Part shown: positions 57,905 through 64,000 of the stretch, in pieces
How the letters are laid out: every line of letters begins with the position of its first letter
Numbering within the stretch: the stretch's first letter is position 1
From: DATBLE01 sp963775695
Lineage (GTDB): Bacteria; Actinomycetota; Thermoleophilia; Gaiellales; Gaiellaceae
Length of the DNA: 64,000 nt
Assembly (NCBI GenBank): GCA_963775695.1
Contig: CAVZJU010000001.1
Span: forward strand, 372,001 to 436,000
Direction of reading: 5' to 3'
Notes under the pieces: model-generated
Told to the model about the DNA's origin: nothing
Databases searched by the model: none
What the model saw: only the letters and a program-made list of their open reading frames with translations
Made by a program: the position numbers and the translations under genes

Positions 57905-58099
57905 CTAGTTCGACGGCGGCCGGGTGTCGTCCGCGGACGGAGGCAGCTCGGGCTTGTCGTCCTTGCCGCTGATCGAGTCCTTGAACTCGCGCATTCCGCG
58001 ACCCAACGACTTGCCCATCTCCGGGAGCCGCTTGGGACCGAACACCAGCAGTGCGACGATCAGGATGACGACCAAGCCAGTGATCCCGATTTCCGGCAT
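57905..58099 (-). CDS. tatA: Twin-arginine translocase subunit TatA
   Basis: The 64-residue protein has the classic TatA build: a short N terminus, one membrane helix (TGLVVILIVALLVFGPKRLP), the FGPKRLPE hinge and an amphipathic helix followed by a polar tail. TatA forms the pore of the translocase. It starts six bases after TAGGCT (leaderless) and is followed at once by tatC. A TatB gene is not present, as usual in actinobacteria of this type. Confidence 0.95.
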   Translation of the reverse strand: MPEIGITGLVVILIVALLVFGPKRLPEMGKSLGRGMREFKDSISGKDDKPELPPSADDTRPPSN

Positions 58100-58105
58100 G
58101 CACCA

Positions 58106-58111
58106 AGCCTA
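58106..58111 (-). promoter_or_regulatory. Leaderless -10 box of tatA-tatC
   Basis: TAGGCT on the minus strand, six bases before the tatA ATG. Confidence 0.5.
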
Positions 58112-58175
58112 GCGTGTTTGGAGGCATCAGGGTGAGCGGGGAGGCGGACGCGTCGGCCGAAAGAGGTCGCTCGGC

Positions 58176-58181
58176 TAGACT
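58176..58181 (+). promoter_or_regulatory. Leaderless -10 box of the suf operon
   Basis: TAGACT ends eight bases before the sufC ATG. No ribosome binding site is seen. Confidence 0.55.
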
Positions 58182-58189
58182 CATTTGCG

Positions 58190-58969
58190 ATGGCACTGCT
58201 GGAAATCAGGAACCTGCGCGTCTCCCACGAGGAGACCGGCAAGGAAATCGTCAAGGGGGTCGACCTGGCGGTCGACCTCGACGAGGTGCACGCAGTCATG
58301 GGCCCGAACGGCTCGGGGAAGTCGACGCTCGCGTACGCCCTGATGGGCCACCCGGCATACGAGATCACCGGGGGCGAGATCCTCTTCGAGGGGGAGAACC
58401 TGGTCGAGCTCGGCGCGGACGAGCGCGCGCAGCGCGGCCTCTTCCTGGCCTTCCAGTACCCGCACGCGGTGCCCGGCGTGACCGTCACCAACTTCCTGCG
58501 CTCCTCGATCAACGCGATCCGCAAGGCGCGCGCTGGCCAGGACGACCCGATCCCGATCCCCGAGTTCCGCAAGGAGCTGCTCGCGCGGATGGAGGAGCTG
58601 AACGTGACGCGCGAGCTCGCCCAGCGGTACATCAACGACGGCTTCTCGGGCGGCGAGCGCAAGAAGATGGAGATGCTGCAGCTCGCGATGCTGAAGCCGC
58701 GCCTGGCGGTGCTGGACGAGACCGACACCGGACTCGACATCGATGCGCTCAAGGTCGTCGGCAACGGGGTCAACCAGCTCGTGGGCCCGGAGATGGGGGC
58801 GCTCGTGATCACCCACTTCCCGCGCGTGCTCAACTACATCAAGGCCAACTACGTGCACGTCTTCGCCGACGGTCGGATCGTCGCCGAGGGCGGGCCGGAG
58901 TTGGCCCAGCAGCTCGAGGCCGAGGGGTATAAGGCCTTCATCCCGGAGATGGAAGAGGCAACGGCATGA
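58190..58969 (+). CDS. sufC: Fe-S cluster assembly ATPase SufC
   Basis: SufC is the ABC-type ATPase of the SUF scaffold. The 259-residue protein has Walker A GPNGSGKST (about 38-46), the signature FSGGERKKME and Walker B LAVLDETDTGLDIDAL with the SufC-specific EThrAsp variant. It starts the operon and its end overlaps sufB (ATGA). Confidence 0.96.
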   Translation: MALLEIRNLRVSHEETGKEIVKGVDLAVDLDEVHAVMGPNGSGKSTLAYALMGHPAYEITGGEILFEGENLVELGADERAQRGLFLAFQYPHAVPGVTVTNFLRSSINAIRKARAGQDDPIPIPEFRKELLARMEELNVTRELAQRYINDGFSGGERKKMEMLQLAMLKPRLAVLDETDTGLDIDALKVVGNGVNQLVGPEMGALVITHFPRVLNYIKANYVHVFADGRIVAEGGPELAQQLEAEGYKAFIPEMEEATA

Positions 58970-60381
58970 CCGAGAAGACGGAAACGCAGGTCGTCGCCGA
59001 GATCGGCGCCGACTACAAGTACGGCTTCCACGACGAGGAGAACTACTTCTTCAAGTCAGGGCGAGGGCTGTCCCGCGAGGTGGTCGAGGCGATCTCGTCG
59101 CACAAGGACGAGCCCGACTGGATGCGCAAGTTCCGGCTGAAGGCGCTCGACTACTTCGAGGCCCGCCCGCTGCCGCGGTGGGGCGGCGACATGACCGGCA
59201 TCGACTTCGACAACATCTACTACTACATCCGCCCGACCGAGAAGCAGGCGCAGTCGTGGGAGGACCTGCCGCCGGACATCAAGAACACCTGGGACCGGCT
59301 CGGCATTCCCGAGGCAGAGCGGAAGTTCCTGGCCGGCGTCGGTGCGCAGTACGAGAGCGAGGTCGTCTACCACAAGCTCCAGGCCGACCTGGAAGCGAAG
59401 GGCGTGATCTTCCTCGATATGGACTCCGGCCTGCGCGAGCACGAGGAGCTGGTCAAGCAGTACTTCGGCAAGACGATCCCGCCGAACGACAACAAGTTCG
59501 CCGCGCTCAACTCGGCGGTCTGGTCCGGCGGGTCGTTCATCTACGTGCCGCCGGGCGTCTCGATCGAGATGCCGCTCCAGGCCTACTTCCGGATCAACGC
59601 CGAGAACATGGGCCAGTTCGAGCGCACGCTGATCATCGTCGACGAGGGTGCGTACGTGCACTACGTCGAGGGCTGCACCGCGCCGATCTACTCATCCGAC
59701 TCGCTGCACTCGGCGGTGGTCGAGATCATCGTCAAGCCGGGCGGCCGGTGCCGGTACACGACGATCCAGAACTGGTCGACGAACGTCTACAATCTCGTCA
59801 CCAAGCGGGCGGTCGCGTACGAGAACGCGACGATGGAGTGGGTCGACGGGAACCTCGGCTCGAAGCTGACGATGAAGTATCCGGCGATCTGGCTGATGGG
59901 CGAGGGCGCCCACGGGGAGGTGCTCTCGATCGCGTTCGCCGGCTCCGGCCAGCACCAGGACGCGGGCGGCAAGGCCGTCCATGTCGCGCCGAACACGTCG
60001 TCGGTGATCACCTCGAAGTCGATCTCCAAGAACGGCGGGCGCGCCGGCTATCGCGGGCTGCTCGAGGTCGCAAAGGGCGCGCACGGCTCGCGCTCGAAGG
60101 TCGTCTGCGACGCGCTGATCCTCGACGAGGAGTCGCGCTCCGACACGTACCCGTACATCCGGATCGACGAGAACGACGTCGACATCGGTCACGAGGCGAC
60201 CGTCTCCAAGATCGGCGAGGAGCAGCTCTTCTACCTGATGTCGCGCGGGCTCTCCGAGGCGGAGGCGTCGGCGATGATCGTCTCCGGTTTCGTCGAGCCG
60301 ATCACCAAGGAGCTTCCTCTGGAGTACGCGGTCGAGATGAACAGGCTGATCCAGCTCCAGATGGAGGGCTCCGTCGGGTGA
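58966..60381 (+). CDS. sufB: Fe-S cluster assembly protein SufB
   Basis: SufB forms the scaffold with SufC and SufD. The 471-residue protein has a right-handed beta-helix core with PPGVSIEMPLQAYFRINAEN, YVHYVEGCTAP carrying a conserved Cys, and the C-terminal SRSDTYPYIRID, DIGHEATVSKIGEEQLFYLM and SRGLSEAEA motifs. It overlaps sufC at its start and the first VOC gene at its stop (GTGA). Confidence 0.97.
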   Translation: MTEKTETQVVAEIGADYKYGFHDEENYFFKSGRGLSREVVEAISSHKDEPDWMRKFRLKALDYFEARPLPRWGGDMTGIDFDNIYYYIRPTEKQAQSWEDLPPDIKNTWDRLGIPEAERKFLAGVGAQYESEVVYHKLQADLEAKGVIFLDMDSGLREHEELVKQYFGKTIPPNDNKFAALNSAVWSGGSFIYVPPGVSIEMPLQAYFRINAENMGQFERTLIIVDEGAYVHYVEGCTAPIYSSDSLHSAVVEIIVKPGGRCRYTTIQNWSTNVYNLVTKRAVAYENATMEWVDGNLGSKLTMKYPAIWLMGEGAHGEVLSIAFAGSGQHQDAGGKAVHVAPNTSSVITSKSISKNGGRAGYRGLLEVAKGAHGSRSKVVCDALILDEESRSDTYPYIRIDENDVDIGHEATVSKIGEEQLFYLMSRGLSEAEASAMIVSGFVEPITKELPLEYAVEMNRLIQLQMEGSVG

Positions 60382-60770
60382 TCGACGCGCGTCGCGTCGA
60401 CTTCATAGGTGTGCCGGTTCAGGATCTGGCTCGCGCCGACGCGTTCTATGGCGAGACGCTCGGCCTCCGGCGCAACCCGAACTCCGGCGAGCGCTGGGTC
60501 GAATACGAGACCGGCAACGTCACCATCGCGCTGATCTCGCCGAAGGCGATGGGGCCGGACTTCGAGGTGAAGCCGCACTCGACGCTGATCGCGCTCGGCG
60601 TGGACGACGTCGGCGAGTCGCGACGGAAGCTCGAGGCGGCGGGCGTCGAGTGCGGCGGGGAGACGATCGACTCGGGTGTCTGCCACATCGCCGGCTTCAC
60701 CGACCCCGACGGGAACGCCTTCATCCTCCACCACCGTTACGCGCCGTTCGCGGACGGGACGGCGCCGTGA
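60378..60770 (+). CDS. Glyoxalase-fold (VOC) protein 1 of the suf operon
   Basis: The 130-residue protein is a glyoxalase/bleomycin-resistance (VOC) domain: VDFIGVPVQDLARADAFYGE at the start and GNAFILHHRYAP at the end. His, Glu and other metal-ligand positions are partly kept. GTG 60378 overlaps the sufB stop. Nothing shows its substrate. It is one of three consecutive VOC genes between sufB and sufD. Confidence 0.85.
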   Translation: MIDARRVDFIGVPVQDLARADAFYGETLGLRRNPNSGERWVEYETGNVTIALISPKAMGPDFEVKPHSTLIALGVDDVGESRRKLEAAGVECGGETIDSGVCHIAGFTDPDGNAFILHHRYAPFADGTAP

Positions 60771-61135
60771 ACGTCGAGCGGACGGATTTCGTGTCGGTGC
60801 CGGTGACCGACCTCGGTCGATCGACGGCCTGGTACCGCGAAGCGCTCGGGCTCCAGCAGGTCGGCTCGGGGGGATGGCCGGAGTTCCAGCTCGGAGAGAA
60901 CGTGAGCGTGTACCTTCTCGACCCGACGAACATCGGCCAGGAGTTCCGCGGGCCGCACACCGCACCGATTGCGCTCCGCGTCCCCGACGTGGAGGCCGCG
61001 CGGGCGGAGCTCGAGGGCAGGGGGATCGAGTTCTTCGGGGAGACATTTGACACCGGTGTCTGCCACATGGCCCATTTCGCCGATCCCGACGGCAACGTCT
61101 GGATGCTGCACCGTCGCTACGCACCTCGTGACTGA
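60767..61135 (+). CDS. Glyoxalase-fold (VOC) protein 2 of the suf operon
   Basis: The 122-residue VOC protein starts VERTDFVSVPVTDLGRSTAW and ends DPDGNVWMLHRRYAPRD. Its GTG overlaps the stop of the preceding VOC gene (GTGA). It is more similar to the third VOC protein than to the first, by eye, in the segments ARAELE and TGVCHMAHFADPDGN. Confidence 0.85.
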   Translation: MNVERTDFVSVPVTDLGRSTAWYREALGLQQVGSGGWPEFQLGENVSVYLLDPTNIGQEFRGPHTAPIALRVPDVEAARAELEGRGIEFFGETFDTGVCHMAHFADPDGNVWMLHRRYAPRD

Positions 61136-61138
61136 GCG

Positions 61139-61504
61139 ATGGAGGTGGAGCAGGTCGACTTCCTCACGATCCCGACGCGTGACACTGCGCAGGCGGTCGA
61201 GTTCTACCGCGACCTTCTCGGGCTTCCGGAGAGCGAGTTCACCGAGGGAGAGGTCGAGGCGCCGAACGTGACGCTGTCGTTCTGGGAACCCGAGGGGGAC
61301 GGACTCGAGTTCAGGCCGAACGAGGCCGGATTCGCGCTACGAGTCGCGGACGTCGAGGCGGCCCGCACCGAGCTCGAGGCGAAGGGCGTCGAATTCGTCG
61401 GCGACATCTACGACTCGAAGGTCTGCCACATGGGCTTCTTCAAGGATCCGGACGGGAACGTCGTCATCCTCCACAGGCGCTATGCCCCTCGCACCGCGCG
61501 CTGA
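61139..61504 (+). CDS. Glyoxalase-fold (VOC) protein 3 of the suf operon
   Basis: The 121-residue VOC protein starts MEVEQVDFLTIPTRDTAQAV and ends DPDGNVVILHRRYAPRTAR. It lies three bases behind VOC gene 2. Its last 23 bases overlap the start of sufD in another frame. The triplication probably arose by tandem duplication; each copy could contribute one half of a VOC dimer active site. Confidence 0.85.
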   Translation: MEVEQVDFLTIPTRDTAQAVEFYRDLLGLPESEFTEGEVEAPNVTLSFWEPEGDGLEFRPNEAGFALRVADVEAARTELEAKGVEFVGDIYDSKVCHMGFFKDPDGNVVILHRRYAPRTAR

Positions 61505-62657
61505 GCTCCTCGGGCGCTACCGCGAGCTGCCCCTGCCGGACACGACGCAGGAGGCCTGGCGGTTCACCGACCTGACCGGCTTCGACCCCGAAGCATTCGG
61601 CTCGAACGGCCACGTCCCAGGGACAGTCCCCGGGACGATGCTCGACATCGACGTGTCCGGCCTGGCCCACGTCACCGAGAGCGGGATCGAGATCGAGCAG
61701 GCGCCGGACGGCATCACCTTCGAGCCGCTGACCGAGCACGAGCTGCTGGGAACGCTCGTCGGTAGCGACGACAAGTTCACCGCGCACAACGCCGCCAGCT
61801 GGCAGCACGGGCTGCTGGTTCGCGTCCCGAACGGCGTCGAACTCGCCCAGCCGCTCTACGTCAAGATCGCGAACTCGGCTCCCGAGGGTGCACTGTTCTG
61901 GCGTCTGCTCGTGATCGCCGAGGCGGGCGCGCGCTTCAGTCTGATCGAGGAGTACGCGTCGGCCTCGCCCGAGCTCGCCGCCTACTCGAACGCGGCGGTC
62001 GAGCTCTTCGTCCGGCAAGGCGCGAAGCTCGAGTACGTCTCGCTGCAGAGCCTCTCGCGCGGGACGTGGCACTTCGCCACCCACCATGCCCGGGTCGAGC
62101 GTGACGCGGAGCTCGACTGGGTCGCCGGCGGCTTCGGCTCGCGGAAGGGGAAGACGCGGATCCAGAACGACCTCGCCGGCCAGGGCGCGACCTCGCGCGT
62201 GACCGGCGCCTACTTCGCCGACGGCGACCAGCATCTCGACTATGACACCTTCCAGGAGCACATCGCACCGAACACGACGTCGGACTTCGCGTTCAAGGGT
62301 GCGCTGCGCGACCAGGCGACGACCGTGTGGCGCGGGATGATCCGCGTCGAGCACGAGGCGCAGAAGACGAACGCCTACCAGGAGAACCGCAACCTGCTCC
62401 TCTCCGATCAGGCGCATGCGGACTCGATCCCGGGCCTGGAGATCCTCGCGAACGACGTGCGCTGCACGCACGGCGCGACACTCGGCCAGGTCGACCGCGA
62501 GCAGCTCTTCTACCTGATGTCCCGCGGCCTCTCGCGGCCGGAGGCCGAGCGGCTGATCGTCCGCGGGTTCTTCCAGGACGTGCTCGACCGGATCGAGCTC
62601 GAGCCGGTCCGCGAGGCGCTGGCCGACGCGCTCGAGGCGCGGATCCCGCAGGGCTAG
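61482..62657 (+). CDS. sufD: Fe-S cluster assembly protein SufD
   Basis: SufD pairs with SufB in the SufBC2D scaffold. The 391-residue protein has the N-terminal EAWRFTDLTGF motif, the beta-helix core, EAQKTNAYQENRNLLLSDQA, the conserved CTHGATLGQVD with its active His, and QLFYLMSRGLSRPEAE. The N-terminal region contains a GTCCC/GGGAC palindrome array (61614-61636) read as VPGTVPGT. It ends the operon; no sufS or sufU is in the window. Confidence 0.96.
   Translation: MPLAPRAELLGRYRELPLPDTTQEAWRFTDLTGFDPEAFGSNGHVPGTVPGTMLDIDVSGLAHVTESGIEIEQAPDGITFEPLTEHELLGTLVGSDDKFTAHNAASWQHGLLVRVPNGVELAQPLYVKIANSAPEGALFWRLLVIAEAGARFSLIEEYASASPELAAYSNAAVELFVRQGAKLEYVSLQSLSRGTWHFATHHARVERDAELDWVAGGFGSRKGKTRIQNDLAGQGATSRVTGAYFADGDQHLDYDTFQEHIAPNTTSDFAFKGALRDQATTVWRGMIRVEHEAQKTNAYQENRNLLLSDQAHADSIPGLEILANDVRCTHGATLGQVDREQLFYLMSRGLSRPEAERLIVRGFFQDVLDRIELEPVREALADALEARIPQG
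61614..61636. repeat. Palindrome array inside sufD
   Basis: GTCCC-A-GGGAC-A-GTCCC-C-GGGAC gives two adjacent short palindromes within the coding sequence. It resembles the GTCCC/GGGAC REP-type motifs of the intergenic hairpin at 42355 and may be an inserted REP element tolerated by the protein. Confidence 0.5.
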
Positions 62658-63277
62658 ACGCGCGGCGCGAGGCGGACTCTGAAACGGCCGCTCGGCCGCC
62701 AGTGGTAGCGGTTGAACTCGGGCGGTCCGTCCCGCACGACCGACCAGTCGTAGTCGTTGCACAGCTGCGCCACGAAGGTGCTCGCGAGCTCGATGGTGAC
62801 CGTCTCGCCGATGCAGCGGTGCTCCAGCCGCCCGAAGGGCGAGTACTCGTAACGTGAGAAACGCCGGCCGGCGAACCGGTCCGGGTCGAACGCATCCGGG
62901 GCGGCGAAGACCGTCGGGTCGCGGTGGCTCTCGCGCACGCACAGACGGATGAACCACCCGGCGGCACGTCGTGTCCCTCGATGCGGACCGGCTCCAGGAC
63001 TTGCCGCTGGACGAACTCGCTCTGGTGGAGCGTCTCGAGGACAACGCGGCGCGCGGCGTCGTGGGTGGCGTCCGCTCGTATGCGCAGACACCAGTCCGGG
63101 TGATCGCCGAGCATCCTTCATGATCCAGTGCTCGAGGCTGGCGACGTCGACGGACGCCGTGCGCAGGACCAGCACGAGATTGCGCGTGACGTTCGGGTCG
63201 CCGAGTGCGTCGGGGTGGGATCGGTCGAGCTCTGCCCGTGCCGCGGCGAGGACCCCGAGACGTAGCAGGCGGCGCAC
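62654..63277 (-). pseudogene. Broken cytochrome P450, C-terminal part
   Basis: The sequence shows the C-terminal half of a P450: the helix before the K region (TLHQSEFVQRQVLEPVRIEG), FAAPDAFDPDRF, and the heme-binding loop YSPFGRLEHRCIGE with the Cys ligand. Two frameshifts break it: an extra G at about 63113 (after WIMK, resumes MLGDHPDW) and a lost base at about 62963 (after VPPGG, resumes FIRLCVRESH). The N-terminal 200 or more residues, with the oxygen-binding helix, are absent because the neighbouring gene ends at 63308. Confidence 0.8.
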
Positions 63278-63307
63278 CGGCCGGCCCAGTCTCGCAGGGG
63301 GAATCGC

Positions 63308-64000
63308 CTAGTAGAAGACCGTCCGCGTCAGGTGATGCGGGTAGTGCGTCCGGTGGAACGGCACCCACAGCCGCGCGTCCACCTGAGGAACGATCACCCG
63401 GAGCTCGGTTGGGCGGAGCTCGTTCACGCGTGTCGTCAGCTCGTCGCAGGCGTAGATCGTGTGCGCCCGGATCTCCACTTCCCACGGCGAGCCCGCCTCG
63501 ATCAGCCGACCCTTTCGGATCGCATTCTCGAGCTCGTCCGAGTACTGCGTGATCCCGAGCACCCGGAGTGCCGCCGGCACGATGTAGTCGGCGAAGGCGG
63601 TGAGACGGTCGAGATCCTCGAACTCGGTGCCGCCGGGCAGCGTCGCCTGCAGGATCCAGACCGAGAGCTGCGCGAGCTTCCAGAAGCGCACGGTCTCGCC
63701 CGCGTACGTGGCGATGTCGTCGAAGCGCGGGAAGTCGCGCGTCAGCACCTCGAGGAAGCCGTTGCCGCCGTCGTACAGCCGGCGCGGGCTCGAGGCGAGC
63801 ACGCTCGAGAACCGCCCGTCGTAGCGCTCGACCAGACTCGCACCGACCTCGCGCCAGGTCCTGGCCCGCTCGTCGAGGAGCTGCAGCTCCGCGTTGCCGC
63901 CGCGAAAGATCCTGCGCAGGTCGTTCTCCGTGACTTCGGCCAGCCAGGCACCGTCGAGCACCGGTATGTCCTCTGCGAGCGCCCGCTGGATGCAGAAGTG
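63308..64000 (-). CDS. Queuosine salvage protein (Qng1/DUF2419), 5'-truncated by the window end
   Basis: The visible 230 residues match the DUF2419/queuosine 5'-phosphate N-glycosylase family: ENDLRRIFRGGNAELQLLDERARTWREVG, LYDGGNGFLEVL, YAGETVRFWKLAQLSVW and DLDRLTAFADYIVPAALRVLGI, followed by the C-terminal VEIRAHTIYACDELT region. The enzymes cut queuine from queuosine phosphates to recycle the base. The frame is open to base 64000, so the start is outside the window. The end at 63308 is a normal stop. Confidence 0.8.
   Translation of the reverse strand, partial: HFCIQRALAEDIPVLDGAWLAEVTENDLRRIFRGGNAELQLLDERARTWREVGASLVERYDGRFSSVLASSPRRLYDGGNGFLEVLTRDFPRFDDIATYAGETVRFWKLAQLSVWILQATLPGGTEFEDLDRLTAFADYIVPAALRVLGITQYSDELENAIRKGRLIEAGSPWEVEIRAHTIYACDELTTRVNELRPTELRVIVPQVDARLWVPFHRTHYPHHLTRTVFY

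Overview
This window is GC-rich, tightly packed bacterial DNA. Codon use is strongly GC-biased, genes form long runs joined by ATGA or GTGA overlaps, and many genes carry a TANNNT -10 box 6 to 9 bases before the start codon (leaderless mRNAs). The content includes a caa3-type oxidase, an F420-type LLM flavoprotein, a G1 glutamic peptidase, RTX-like secreted proteins, SUF genes in the order C-B-D and a Tat system. Together these suggest a deep-branching actinobacterium of the Thermoleophilia (Gaiellales or Solirubrobacterales) type. That placement is inference; the window holds no rRNA.

Layout. 1-9.2 kb: two half-size TauE/SafE permeases, a secreted M23 peptidase, a lipoprotein, an hsp20-lon proteostasis operon, and a divergent MMPL transporter and FHA protein with a tandem operator between them. 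9.3-18.6 kb: a G1 peptidase, a PfpI protein, the dTDP-rhamnose genes rmlA-C-D-B, SpoIID-like and subtilisin-like secreted proteins, and an LLM oxidoreductase. 18.6-23.3 kb (minus strand): genes for a UDP-acetamido-hexuronate sugar (wecB, a UDP-sugar dehydrogenase, a WbpB-like oxidoreductase, a WbpD-like acetyltransferase) without the expected aminotransferase. 23.3-26.7 kb: tRNA-Lys(CTT) and a 3.3 kb island bounded by a 42-bp copy of the tRNA 3' half; it holds an MprF/LysX-like lysyl-phosphatidylglycerol synthase gene and a frameshifted secreted-protein gene. 26.9-36.1 kb: membrane proteins, a broken RTX-like gene, a 167-bp element with 20-bp inverted ends, a thioredoxin-reductase-like flavoprotein, a K+ channel, and large membrane fusion proteins. 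36.2-42.1 kb (minus strand): a moxR-DUF58-BatD-like-vWA-TPR-vWA operon ending in an MBL-fold hydrolase. 42.4-46.2 kb: a collagen-like surface protein, a doubly broken MFS exporter and an orphan LivJ-type binding protein. 46.3-53.2 kb: a caa3 oxidase operon (coxB, ctaD, ctaE) interleaved with Usp-like proteins, then a diheme cytochrome c lipoprotein. 53.3-58.1 kb: a TPR protein, adenosine deaminase, an ABC exporter and tatA-tatC. 58.2-62.7 kb: sufC-sufB, three glyoxalase-fold (VOC) genes and sufD. 62.7-64 kb: a broken cytochrome P450 fragment and the start-truncated end of a queuosine-salvage-type gene.

The most unusual signal is a dispersed palindromic element (core about 40 bp around GGGGGAAACC/GGTTTCCCCC) found at six loci. 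It sits directly at gene ends or gene starts. In three copies it forms a 48-70 codon ORF whose stop overlaps the start of the next gene. One copy makes a perfect hairpin holding the moxR ribosome binding site and start codon. Another copy splits a duplicated first exon-like segment of the adenosine deaminase gene.
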